Below the pieces are notes generated by a model. It ran no database searches and was not told the origin of the DNA. It saw only the letters and a list, made by a program, of their open reading frames with translations. Shown in pieces: positions 1 through 10,510 of a DNA stretch of 40,000 bases (position 1 is its first letter; each line of letters starts with the position of its first letter). The stretch comes from Botryococcus braunii (Eukaryota; Chlorophyta; Trebouxiophyceae): NCBI GenBank assembly GCA_002005505.1, contig KV908424.1, positions 349,127 to 389,126 of the forward strand. The letters are read 5' to 3'. Made by a program: the position numbers and the translations under genes.

Positions 1-172
1 GCCAGAACAAATGCTGTCTTCTTGCCGCACTCTCCAGCTGGCTTGGCAGACCTATCGAGTCAAATCCGGGACGGGATGCTTGCTGGGCAGGCAGTTACAA
101 CCAGTTCAGCGCCCGGCTTGACGGCACCAGCTATGCGCCGCTAGTGTGGGCTGCTGGAAGTCTCAACCAACC

Positions 173-420
173 GTCTTTCCTGCAGTCCAGAACTGCCAGA
201 ACTGGCCAAAGCGTGGCTTGCTGGCTCCGACGCACTGGAAGCCTGGGCTGCTTGAAAGCGAAACTGTCTTTCCTGGAGGCCAGAACTGACATTACTGGCA
301 AAAGCCTGGCATTGCTGGAGGGTGAGTGTCTTTTCCGGAGGCCATAACTGACAGCACTGGCAATGGACCGCAAGCCTTGGCTGCTTGAAACTTCAGTGTG
401 GTTCTCGGAGGACACAACAA
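173..420. repeat. Degenerate short tandem-like repeat, four copies
   Basis: A block of the form GTCTTTCCTGGAGGCCAGAA followed by ACTGGCA-like and TTGCTGG-like segments recurs starting near 173, 266, 328 and 401. Spacing is uneven (93, 62 and 73 bp) and copies are diverged. No convincing reading frame spans it, and it may be a decayed minisatellite or a decayed repetitive exon. Confidence 0.4.
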
Positions 421-1600
421 ACAACGCTGGCTATGCACCGGGAAGTGTCTGCTGCTAGAGGTTTTTAACTCTCTTTTCTGGAGTATCAGGCTTTCACCGC
501 TGGTATATACTTTTAGGATGCTATAGATATGGGATTGCTGTAAGTGTCCTGTCTTCCCTGATAGCACATTTCTTCGCACTATGCGTGTAGAACGGCGTCA
601 ACGGATGCTGTGTGTCTGTAAAGCAAGCCTTTATGCTTGCTGGGATGTGCCAATTTCCTAGTTGCGGTTTTGCAAGCATTAGTCGTTTAGAAATAATGAT
701 CTGCAGGATGGTGTGGTATGTGACAGGGTTCACTTGGTGTGGTTTCAAGCTGAATTACGCTGCTTAATAAGTAGCTTAGTTTGGGATGATGTGATGTGCA
801 GCTCTTAGGAGGGCGGGTGGGGGAATTTATCGTAAGGCCTTACGCCTAGGCGCAAGCTGTATGCGTGTTTCTGAGCCTGGCATCCTTGTTCGTGGGGAGC
901 AAGGAAGCCACGATGATGTTAGTTGTTTCAGCTGTCATTCGTCCTGAGCTTCTGCTGATGTTGTTTATGGGTAGTGAAATCGGCACTGCGGTTTTCAGCA
1001 ATGCTTCTGCAGGAGCAGGCCGTTGGGATTTTTAAATTATTGTATTTCTTAGGAAACAGGGAAATGCATTGCAGCTCAGGACGGTGGGTTCCATCTTGGT
1101 CTGTGCTGGCACTCGCCGGTCAAGCTTTGGTCGGAGGTGCTCTTGCCCCATAAAGTCTGTATCTGTACCTCCAGTGGAATTTTTGTACAGTTGCACAGGA
1201 AGTTAATGTGCTTGGGGGCTTGTTGGCCCTAGTCCTTAGGCAAGAGCATTATCTAAAAAGCAGGATCCTACAATATCCTGTCCGTCAAGCATAAGTTTAT
1301 TTTAATCCCCCCCCCACCCTAAAGAAGTGCGCATATAGTTAACACAACCAATTGGTATACCGCAATTCAAGCTTTCTAGTGCCGTGGAGGCTGTGCAAAA
1401 TGCAGGTGTTTGTTCACTTTTGTGGTTTAAAAACATATATTTAACCTTAGCAGTATGGTCGAAGAAGTGTAATTACCAATCTAGTCGTTATGCATTTACA
1501 CACTCGTATATAAGTATCATCCGTTTTCCTGAATCCATTGATACCTATTGCAGGCATTTGCATCATCGTCCGGTGACCTCTGGGTAATTTATTTTCCCCA
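421..1600. other. No gene recognised
   Basis: I see only short reading frames with no recognisable motif, and no RNA gene or repeat I can support. Base composition is mixed with AT-rich patches around 1025-1045 and 1430-1530. Confidence 0.4.
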
Positions 1601-1745
1601 GCTCGCGCTCCCCCCCCTCTCTCTCTCTCGCTCCCCCCCCCCCCCTCTCCCTCTCTCCCTCCCTGCCTGCCTCCCTCCGCATGCGCCTCCCCCCCCCTCT
1701 CTCGCTCTCACGCACACTCTCTCACACTCACTCTCTCGCGAGAGG
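1601..1745. repeat. Pyrimidine-rich low-complexity tract
   Basis: Runs of C and CT dominate, with short CA/CT mixtures near the end. The short reading frames across it (Ser/Leu/Pro-rich on one strand, Arg/Glu/Gly-rich on the other) follow from composition and are not genes. Confidence 0.8.
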
Positions 1746-2594
1746 TAAAACAAGTTGCCAGAGCTTTTGTGTTGCAGCAAAGAGAACATCCTCTCGCGAT
1801 GCTTTTTCTGAGGCGTGAATTTTGTCCATGAAACTGAAGAGTCATTGCCGAAGCTTGAGTCTAGACAGGATTTGCAAGTTCAAGTGTACTTACGTACACA
1901 TGCAAAGTGTTTTCAAGGTCGGTGGCATGAGTGGTACCACAGAGTTGCATGGCCAGCCTATATAGGAAGGGGTGTCAAGGGATTGTTGGAGAAGCTTCCT
2001 TTAGCTGACAGGCTGGCTTGTACGTGTACTAGAGCTTTGGTAACCCTCATAACCCACCCCATGCATGGTTGTGCCCCATATGGTTGTGCCTAAGGACTTT
2101 TCTTTCCTCTGTGTATTATTCGGCTGATTAAAAAGACTTTTTATCCAGAGTTGCATGCGTGGCATGAGCATATCAATGTCCACCAACCGCTCCCCACCCC
2201 CAAAGAACCCCATCCCCATGCACTCCCCCATTTTGGCACCCGTCTTGATGGATCCGGTCATCCCCAACCTCCCCCGGGGGGTGGGGTGCAGGTTTCCTTG
2301 TCATCGCAATACACTGTCGTTCTGCCGTCGTTTTCATGTTTTATGCAGTGGCCTGCCAAAGAGAGTTTCCGTTTCACAGCACGACGCCCCCTTTTGCCTT
2401 TGCATATAATAATATTGTGTCCTCCTGGTCGGATAGGTGTCGGCATTTGTACTCAGACTTCAGTAGGTCCCGCAGCTTCAAGAACAGCTTATGCTCGGAT
2501 TTAAGTTCAGTGTGGCCTGAATCTCAAAAGAAAAAAGAAAATAACCAATAGAAAAACCCCGCCGTCCATGATTGGATACTTTTGTTTCTTAGTC
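1746..2594. other. No gene recognised
   Basis: Unique sequence with only short overlapping reading frames on both strands. No motif, splice pair or repeat relation to the rest of the window was found. Confidence 0.35.
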
Positions 2595-2632
2595 AATAGC
2601 AGCCATATCGTCATCTTGATGACACTGCTATT
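2595..2632. repeat. Hairpin at the left border of the segmental array
   Basis: AATAGCAG pairs with CTGCTATT, and inside this GTCATC pairs with GATGAC around a TT loop. It lies just before the point where homology to the other array units begins (about 2636). Confidence 0.4.
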
Positions 2633-2655
2633 CAAAAATATTTACCAATTTTTAA

Positions 2656-2810
2656 TACCGTACCGCCGCTAATTATTGGGCATTAAATTATTTTTAGAGC
2701 ACCTGAAAGGACCCGTTATTTTCCCCTCACCTGCGGAAATTTGGAATATTTTAAATGTTGGGCGCCCATTTTTGAAACATTTGTGCCCAATGATTAGCGA
2801 CGGTACGGTA
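2656..2810. mobile_element. Short inverted-repeat element (MITE), TA target duplication
   Basis: About 25-27 bp at each end form terminal inverted repeats, beginning TACCGTACCG on the left and ending CGGTACGGTA on the right, with two mismatches. The outermost TA on each side fits a TA target duplication, making the element itself 2658-2808 (151 bp). It has no coding capacity. The corresponding places in array units 2, 3 and 4 (near 10063, 16785 and 21253) lack the insertion and read on across one short site. A TA duplication points to a Tc1/mariner-type mobilising enzyme. That assignment is inference. Confidence 0.75.
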
Positions 2811-3273
2811 TGAAACTGTACCAGACCAACTCTTGAATAAGAAGTAGACGTAGGAAATTCCCCAACGATAAACTGTGCTGCCCTGCAGGGAACACATGCC
2901 ACGAGTGCTTAGTAGGAAAAGAGCAGCTGCGGCCACAGCACGTAAGAAAACGAAAGCCTTCATGCTTTCCTGACCGTCCAGGATACTTTCGGCAGTACCA
3001 TTATCTGCATCTTGAACACTGCACATATATATTGACCAGACTTTTATGTAGCCTTCAGGATGGCCAAAGGGCTGTTTCCCTCCCAGGCTGCTGATGTGAC
3101 TAAGGTTACAAATCTGTTGTACAACTCCTTGTTTTGATGTCCGGACTGCACACTCAATGTTCAGTTCCGTGTCCATCCCCCTTGCAGTTTCCATTCGCAT
3201 CACAGAAGCAGAAAGATCCAAACCGAATGCTTGCGGCTGGTCAAAGTCAAGGCGAAGGCCCGTTCTCACCATC

Positions 3274-4632
3274 TTACGGAAGCAAAATCTGGGCATCGGT
3301 TGCGATCTGGCGCCACAGATCATTGGGCACCGTGGCCAGGGCAGCCCACATGGGCCGGGATGGATCGGAAGCCAGCTGCCCTGCCAGCCTCCTACCCCTG
3401 TATACACAGCCTGCAAGGGCGGCTACCCGTCGACGCCAAACTGCAAGCACCTCACCCAGTCGCCGGGGCAGCTTCCGCCCCGGGTGCCGTGCAAGGTAAT
3501 GCACCATGCGGCAATCTATCTCCCGTTCAGGGTACACCTTGGCCAGACGTTGTAGCTCGAGGGCAGTAAGCTTCAGCACTGCAGCAGCCCCTGCTGGATC
3601 CATGTGCTCATGCACGTAGTGCAGCACAGGAAAGCTTTGGGCTGCGACAGCAGAGTGCGGCCACTCCTCTCCTGCTCTTTCTGGACTAAAAGCAATCACT
3701 TTCTCAATGACCTCCCTCCTCCATTCCCCATCCCTGCCTCCACTGCCCTCCTCGTAGGAGACCTCCCGGTCATCATCATCACCATCAGCATCATCATCAT
3801 CATCATCCTCCTCCTCCTCCTCCTCCACTTCGTCAGCATCTTCGTCGGCATCTTCCTCGTCTTCGTCCTCTTCAAGAAACACCTCATACGAGCATCCCCC
3901 TTCATGCGCATGGCGCAGGCACTCCCGCGAATCTGCCCACAGGGCAGCTCTTAGGGTCCCCCCATCCCACTCAGCACCAATCTCGCGGACATACTGCAAT
4001 GCCCGCATGTCCCCTCTCTCAGCTGCAGTATTACTAATAGGTGTCCACCCAAAGCATGCAGCAACCACTTCCAGATTCTCCATTTGGACTTCACCAGCCG
4101 GGGATAACTCCCTTAGCACTGCGGGGCCCACGATAACCCTCCCAGGAGCGGGTAAGATGCATTTGCAGCGCTCAAATAGAAGCTCTGCACACCGCCAGCT
4201 TTTAACACGACCAGCCATCCCAGCCATCTTCCAGAATTCCAGTTGATGCAAGCCCCTCTCCCTGAGCAGAAGCATGCACTCCGGGCTGTCTGCGGAAATC
4301 GCTGCCGACACTGCTTCAAACCAGGATCCAGGTTCGACCAGATCCAGAAGATATTGCAGGACCTGGGGATTGCCCCGGCCAGCAGCAATTGAGGGGGCAC
4401 TCCGACTCCATTCCACCCCTGCCTCGTGCAAAAGCCTGACGCAGTCCAGGCCTCCATTGATAGCCGCCCATTGCAATCTTTCACTCTTGAAAACAACATT
4501 TCCCAGCTCCACTACGTATCGAAGGCAAGCGAGATGGCCCCGCCCGGCGGCAGCACTTGCAATGCTCTCCGGCGGTCGCAAGCACCCCCTATTTCCCACA
4601 ACATTCCCGGCCAAACCATTTTCAGGAAATCT
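3274..4632 (-). CDS. Ankyrin-like protein with acidic tract, gene 1, exon 2
   Basis: The frame stays open from about 4632 to a TAA at 3274 (about 452 codons). The first half is a series of degenerate 27-30-residue helical repeats of the form A-x3-G-x-L-x-C-L-x-[YL], for example GHLACLRYVVEL and GDMRALQYVREIGAEW, resembling ankyrin repeats common in large algal families. A Glu/Asp tract (about residues 245-280) follows, encoded by GAG/GAT-rich triplets. The end has a conserved helical region finishing MWAALATVPNDLWRQIA. Such proteins usually bind other proteins; the target here is unknown. The splice acceptor is unresolved: an in-frame TGA lies just above 4632, and the AG used by the gene 2 candidate is absent. 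Exon 1 (5157-5978) is broken, so this copy may be a pseudogene. Confidence 0.6.
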   Translation of the reverse strand, partial: RFPENGLAGNVVGNRGCLRPPESIASAAAGRGHLACLRYVVELGNVVFKSERLQWAAINGGLDCVRLLHEAGVEWSRSAPSIAAGRGNPQVLQYLLDLVEPGSWFEAVSAAISADSPECMLLLRERGLHQLEFWKMAGMAGRVKSWRCAELLFERCKCILPAPGRVIVGPAVLRELSPAGEVQMENLEVVAACFGWTPISNTAAERGDMRALQYVREIGAEWDGGTLRAALWADSRECLRHAHEGGCSYEVFLEEDEDEEDADEDADEVEEEEEEDDDDDDADGDDDDREVSYEEGSGGRDGEWRREVIEKVIAFSPERAGEEWPHSAVAAQSFPVLHYVHEHMDPAGAAAVLKLTALELQRLAKVYPEREIDCRMVHYLARHPGRKLPRRLGEVLAVWRRRVAALAGCVYRGRRLAGQLASDPSRPMWAALATVPNDLWRQIATDAQILLP

Positions 4633-4695
4633 TCAGGAGATCAGCCTATTTTTCTGCACTCTTTGGACCACAGTATTTGCCCCATTAATCTTCCG

Positions 4696-4722
4696 CCCCC
4701 CCCCCCCCCCCCCCCCCGGGGG
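4696..4722. repeat. C homopolymer followed by G5
   Basis: A C-run of about 22 followed by five G, with CCGCC before and GGCGG after, can fold back on itself. It is intronic and prone to slippage, and the corresponding sites in units 2 and 3 are short or absent. Confidence 0.8.
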
Positions 4723-4995
4723 CGGTCCAGAATGCCCCATTAGCACCCCCAAGCGCCCGTGAGCCAGGGAGGCGTATCTTGGGCAGCGTGAGACCGTACA
4801 GAAACAGGTACAGGAGCTGTGGCTTACAGAGAGCTGAAACCCCTGGCCTCCCCAGCCCCGACTTGCTACAAGTGTACAAGCACCTTGTAGGGGAAGGTGA
4901 CGTAAGGCATACAGTTCTGGACTATGGATTGATATGTGTGAAGGCACAAGGAAATCCACCACCTTCATCCAATCGGCACCCGGCCCCAACCCACA

Positions 4996-5092
4996 ACGCC
5001 CCACACGCACACGCAAACGCGCACGCACACCCGCGCACACATACAAACACACGCAAGGCCACGGGCGCGCACACACACATGCAGAGGAGCAA
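4996..5092. repeat. CA-rich degenerate microsatellite in gene 1 intron
   Basis: CA/CG dinucleotides with interruptions. It is the counterpart of the much longer, purer CA tracts at 12354-12590 in gene 2. Confidence 0.75.
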
Positions 5093-5156
5093 ACATGCGA
5101 GGGGTCATTAAGAAAGTGGCCACCTGTTTGAGCAGGCAGGAGAAGTGGGATCTCAC

Positions 5157-5978
5157 CTGGGAAGGGCCTGCAGGCATGCAAACTGGCCATGTTCAGCTGC
5201 AGCTTTAGCCAATGACTCCAGCCAGAGCCCTTGCCTCAGCTCCTCCCCGTACCACCGGAGAAGAGCCTCCAAGCTTGCCAGGTGACCTCCCTGGATGGCT
5301 GCCTTGACCACCGAGCACATAGCCTTGGCCGGCATGCACTCAACAGGGGTGACACATCGCATCCCTGTTGTGGTACACAGCCTGGAGCGCGGCAAGGTCT
5401 CCCTGTTGCGCAGCGAAGTACATCCGGCACCAAAAGCGTGCCCGCGGTCCGGACTCCAGGATCCATTGGTCCTCGTCCTTGTCCTTTTCCTTGGGAAGAC
5501 CAGACCCCATGTTGATCCAGTCACCATGCTGGGCAATTCTCAGCAGCTCCTTCAACCTGCTGCGGACGCCCGCCTGAAGCAGGACCTCCAGGCACGCGGG
5601 AGTGGCATTCTTCATTGCCTCCCGGAAGAGGAGCCATTCCGGGGGCTTGGGAGCGTCCCTGGCCTCCTCAGGATCTGGACAGTTCAGCATATATGCCTCG
5701 CTGCCCCAAGGCTCGTTCTTGAACTGCAGATCGGAGGGGCGGCGACTGAAGAAACCCGGCGGACATCCGTGGGGAAAGAGCCATGCCAGGATGTGCGCAT
5801 GCTGGGCCCTGCAGGCAGTGTGTGCGGCGATCCAGAACTCAGCTCTGCGGGCCTCCCCAGCGGATGCCCGGTCTGAACTGTAGCCATCCAGAAACTGCCC
5901 TGCCTCGCGTAAGCGCTGCAGGCAGTGCAGGTGGCCTGCCCGTGCTGCATCCACATGGTCCCGACAGCATTTATGCAT
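5157..5978 (-). pseudogene. Ankyrin-like protein, gene 1, exon 1 (frame broken)
   Basis: ATG at 5978 starts MHKCCRDHVDAARAGHLHCL, matching exon 1 of gene 2 closely through ALQAVY. The frame then meets a TGA at 5340. The rest of the homology (VVKAAIQGGHLASLEALL to LQALP) continues in another frame down to the donor CCCAG|GTGAGA at 5157. Compared with gene 2, about 50 bp that include a 32-bp-period direct repeat are missing here, and the size difference is not a multiple of three. Repeat signatures such as GHLHCLQRL and HAHILAWLFPHGCPPG are ankyrin-like. I infer a disabled copy, but a small unrecognised intron at the break cannot be excluded. Confidence 0.6.
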
Positions 5979-6291
5979 AGGAAATGACAGGCAGGCTTAT
6001 TGACATGGCTCCAGCACAGAAAAATATTTATCTGCTAGAAGTACAAGTAATAACCATTTGATCCCTTGCCTATACACATGCAAGCGTATAAGCACGCCAG
6101 CAGAACGGCAATTTTTTTCCAGTAAATATTCCCTCCCCTCAACCCATCCATCACCTTTAACCCACTCATCGGACGGGCCCATCCCCATCCCACCAATCGA
6201 ACCCCCACACTCAGCCCAAGCACCCCCCGCCCCCCCGGTTCCCCGAACAACGACGCATGTTCAAGAAAATGCTTGCCCGTGGGCGCGGGGG

Positions 6292-6406
<115 letters not shown>

Positions 6407-6579
6407 ATGCGAGCATGTGTGAGATTGTGTGTGCGCGCACACACCCTTCCATGTAAGAGGTGTTTCTACGAGGTATGAACTAAAGGAGAGGCCAGCCTCT
6501 GGTTGGAGCATAGAGGGATGTGCATCCGGCCACAGCACCGTAGGATGGGAGGTAGTGATGCTCGGAATTTAAGCCTTAA

Positions 6580-7150
6580 AACTTAACAGTTCTCTGGCAG
6601 TCTGACAACGCTATCCAATGTCAAGAATCATACTGTCAGTTTGGTCATCTCCACGCCATCAAGATTTCCTGCAATCCTAGAGCATGATGGCGGAGGCAAA
6701 GAGAACGCACGGGCGACTGGTCACTGCTGCTGTAAGGGACGCTTCCTTTCATTGAAAATTGCATCTGTCAACTTTACGCTTCACCAACTCCTCCTCAATT
6801 AGACGCAACAGTATGCTGCTCATGGCAGTCTGGTGCCACTTCCGGCGGGCAGCGAGCACACCTGCGACCCTAAAACACTCAGATAAGCTGTTTCCATGTA
6901 CTAGAATACCGATCATTCATACTTTGACAGAAGGGACTTCAAGCTCCGCCACCTACCTGCTCAAGCCAATTTTGTGGCACACCCACGAGCATCAACCTCG
7001 GAGGGAGAGCTGGTGCTTCCGCAACGAACCCCGCAACCCAAGGCCATAACTCCTGATCAAGTGATCAGATCTGCCGCAAAGTAAGAGAGGAACAGGTCCT
7101 TACAGCGGCAGTAGTACAGCAGCCCTCGTATCCAGCGTGACACCTACGCA
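6580..7150. repeat. Intergenic repeat, copy A
   Basis: Shares long blocks with 7490-8110 and 14560-15160: TCTCCACGCCATCAAG, GAGAACGCACGG, CTGTAAGGGACG, GGGACTTCAAGCTCCGCC, and GATCAAGTGATCA near the end. There is no reading frame conserved between copies and no terminal repeat, so its nature is unknown. Two copies in unit 1 against one in unit 2 point to a local tandem duplication. Confidence 0.6.
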
Positions 7151-7319
7151 CCTGATCCCCTTTCCCCCCAATCGGTGGGGCCGAGGATTTCGGCGCGTGT
7201 AGACGTGCGCAGGCCAGGGGCACTGGCCCAGTGCCCCAGTGCCACTGGGGAGTCCAGTTTGGGACACAGGGGGCAAAGGGGCGGGCATCTTGCAGCCCAC
7301 CTCACGAAACAACAATACT

Positions 7320-8110
7320 AAACCTTTCCCAGCGGCTAAACAAGCGACATGGCCATTTAATAAGCATCTGCAAAATGGCATACAAGCAGGTTCCTGGCGA
7401 ACTAAATGGTCGTTTTCGTGAGAGCTATAAGGCTGATAATTTGTATTGGTGAGGAGCTACACAGTAAACACCTCGAGCAGGAGATGCTCGGTATACAAGA
7501 CGTGAAACCTTTTATCAGTTCTGTCGGAGTCCGGGAAGGCTATCTAGTGTCAAAACTCATACTGTCGGTTCATCTCCACGCCATGAAAACTCCCTGTAGT
7601 TCTAGAGCAGGACGGAAACAAAGAGAACGCACGGTCGGCTGGTCGCGGCTGCTGTAAGTCACGTTTCCACTTATTGCATATTGCATCTGTCAGTATTACT
7701 TTGCAATCATTCCTCCTCAATTTAGACGTTACAGCGTGCTGCTCCTGCCAATCTGGTGCCACTCCTGGCGTGCAGCGAGCGTACCTGCGAACCCTAAAAC
7801 ACTCAGAAAAGCTGTTTCCAGGTACAAGATACCGCTCGTCCCTGTAACATGTTGACAGAGGGGACTTCAACCTCCGTCACCCACCTGCTCAAGCCAGTTT
7901 TGAGGCACAGCCACGATCATGCAACTCAGAGTGAGAGCTGGTTTTCTGCAAAGAACCCCGCAAATCTAGGCCGTCACTCTAACCAAGTGATCATCTCTGC
8001 CGCAAAGTAAGAAGGGAATAGTCCCCTACAGCAGGTGTAATCAAGCCGCCCTCATCTCCAGCGTGATCACTGATGCCCGTACATGTGTCGCTGACACCTG
8101 CGCACCCGAT
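7320..8110. repeat. Intergenic repeat, copy B
   Basis: The longer version of the repeat, starting AAACCTTTCCCAG and including GGAGATGCTCGGTAT and TCTCCACGCCAT. It parallels 14385-15160 in unit 2. No coding potential recognised. Confidence 0.6.
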
Positions 8111-8399
8111 CCCTCTGTCCCAGTCGTTCATGCCGAATTGTCGCTGGCGCCGAGAAGAAGAAGGTGACTCATAGCTTGAAACATTTGGGTTCGGGTCCTT
8201 GAACATTGGGCTGGTGTTTTTTACTTCACTCTTGTAAAAGAAGAAGAGGAGTTACATCAATCCAGCCCAGAGGGCATGATGAGATGCACGGAGGATATCG
8301 GCGTGTGGTGACCTGGTGGCGCCCAGGATTCCGGCGCGTGTTGACCTGCGCAGCTCGGGAGGCACACAGGGGGCAAAGGGGCGGGCCGCTACAGGAGTA

Positions 8400-9430
8400 G
8401 CGGCATGTAGCGGCAACACGCCCGCTGTGGGCATGTCGCCGCTACATGCCGCTGCTCCTGCGCCGCAACTTGTTGCTGCTATTGCTACTTTCAAGAGCGC
8501 CTTTCCCTGCAGCTACTCCTTCCTCTCCTCCTTTGTGTTGTTCTCGTTGCGCTGGTAGTGCTAAGGCTCACTCATGAAATTGATGGGGCTTCACTTTGCT
8601 CGTTTTCTACAACACATAAAATTTCCACATTCAGAGCTCGCCTCAGAGTCTGAAGTTACCAATGTCACGCACAGATGTATATTTACAACGGGTAGTCAAG
8701 CCAACATTATCTCTAAAAACGCCAGACATTCAAATAGCCTCACCATCCAGTAGCTACAGCAGAAACTTCAAAACCGTCATTCAAGCATATCTACTGACCA
8801 TCCCCACCTACTCTGCCCTGCACCTGTAATGCTTGTGACGATGCTTTCCTTGGACATGACGTCCGCAGATCCTAGTGGGAACATGCATATTTCGGATTCT
8901 ACACTTTTCTGTTCCAGAACTCATGTATGCCCTACACCTTAAGGAAGCTTCCATCTGAAAACATACGTATTACCTAAGAGATCACGGTACCTCATGTACC
9001 TACCCGACATGTGTACAATCCCATCTTCCTTTTCATAGGCATGTATACAATACCTAGCATACATGTATACGTACCTACCAATCCTTACCATTGCTCGCAA
9101 ACCTTTCGCGAGAATGCAAGGGAGCGCAGTTTTTTTGGTATTGTTGGACCCACGCTACTAACTATCTACGCAGCCTGGACCTTTGAGGTCTCACACTTAA
9201 GCGACGCTGGGCAGCAGGCTCCAGCTTTTAAGACGTGGCCGATGGGCAGGAAGCCACCAGCCCCCAGCACGAAACGTACATGCCACGCTACTGCGGACAA
9301 TTTCATGCAAAGCAGTCTTTCAAAACCACACATTTGTCAAAGCTGGAAGTTGTTGCCGATCATTTCTCACAAAATCCTGTAGCACCGGCGCCGGATATAC
9401 AGAATACACATAACTTGTTATACAGCAACT
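8400..9430. repeat. Non-coding block shared by units
   Basis: Includes GCAGCTACTCCTTC, GGAGCTCGCCTCAG and GATCCTAGTGGGAACATGC. It aligns with 15310-16290 in unit 2 and, for its first 600 bp, with 20290-20870 in unit 3. The part from about 9070 (TTGCTCGCAAACC onward) is missing in unit 3. No gene recognised. Confidence 0.6.
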
Positions 9431-9440
9431 TGTACAGATA

Positions 9441-9660
9441 ACTTCATTCAACAAGATCTTCTAAATCTGTCTTGAAAACCTTTTGTCATTCTATTTTGCC
9501 CCAAGGTGCTGACTCTGCTGCCCTCAAGCATCCAAGCTCCACCCTTTACTACTTCATTCAACAAGATCTTCTAAATCGGTCTTGAGAAACCTTTGTCATT
9601 CTAGTTTGCCCCAAGGTGCTGACTCTGCTGCCCTCAAGCATCCATGCTGCACCCTTTACT
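9441..9660. repeat. 110-bp tandem duplication
   Basis: Two adjacent copies, 9441-9550 and 9551-9660, each starting ACTTCATTCAACAAGATC and ending CACCCTTTACT. They differ at a few bases. Unit 2 has a single version near 16310-16430. Confidence 0.9.
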
Positions 9661-9742
9661 AATGACGCTTTCTTGTCAAGAATTATGCAAAGACGTGCTT
9701 TGGAATGCTCCTATCAAGGTTGGCCAAGCTGTAGAGGCCTGT

Positions 9743-9779
9743 CCATCTAAGATCTTAGATGGATCTAGCTCGCGAGCTA
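9743..9779. repeat. Two adjacent perfect palindromes
   Basis: A 20-bp palindrome (9743-9762, centre AAGATCTT) is followed by a 14-bp palindrome TAGCTCGCGAGCTA (9766-9779). The second is partly kept in units 2 and 3; the first is found only in unit 1. Confidence 0.7.
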
Positions 9780-10510
9780 CATCTAGTGTTTTAAAGATGA
9801 TTAACCACGTTGCTTCCAACGTACATGGACTGCACTTGTAAGACTAGACAAATAAGTCCAGCAGTCCTCAGTACCAAAAACAATGTACTTGGCCAACTGG
9901 GCTCCTGTTACAGGTGTCGTCAACGTGGCATATTTGCACAGTCACCTCAGTTCATGGGCAAAATTGCCTCCTGTGTCGGACTTCAATGTCGAACTTTCTT
10001 GAGGAGGACCCTTTACCAGCCTGCCAAGAGTACGATAAGCAACATCGAAATTATTTACCAACATACTGATGAGAAAGTGTGTCTGACCAATTTCGAATAA
10101 AAAGTAAACACGGAGGAACTTCCTCAATCATAATCCATGCTGCCCTGCAGGCAACACGTGCCACGAGTGCATAGTAATAAAAGAGCAACTGCAGCGTCAG
10201 CACGTAAGACAATGAAAGCTTTCGTGGCTTTCCTGACCGTCCAGGATGCTTATGACAGTACAATTATGTACATCTTGAACAATGCACATGTATATTGACC
10301 ACACATTTATGGAGCCTTCAGGATGGCCAAAGGGCTGTTTCCCTCCCAGGTTGCGGATGTGACTAAGGTTACAAATGTTTTGTACAACCCCATGTTAGGA
10401 CGTCCGAACTGCACACTCAATGTTCAGATCCGTGTCAATCCCCTTGCATAGTTTCCATTCACATCACAGCAGCAGAGAAATGGATACCGAATGCTTGCGG
10501 CTGGTCATAG

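Larger units (their letters stand above)
4633..5156 (-). other. Intron of ankyrin-like gene 1
   Basis: The donor is CCCAG|GTGAGA on the minus strand (GT at 5156-5155), identical in position to gene 2. The intron contains a C-run (4696-4717, followed by GGGGGCGG), a block of about 260 bp conserved in all three units (about 4730-4990), and a CA-rich stretch. The conserved block is no better preserved than other non-coding parts, so I do not call an exon in it. Confidence 0.5.

Noticed and set aside
2751..3416. 221-residue minus-strand frame
   Set aside because: Overlaps the 3' part of the ankyrin-like exon in another frame, crosses the MITE border, and is not kept as a frame in the other units.
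4633..5190. Conserved minus-strand frame in the ankyrin-like intron (DWMKVVDFLVPSH region)
   Set aside because: Similar in units 1 and 2 but no better conserved than other non-coding blocks, and frame-shifted in unit 3.
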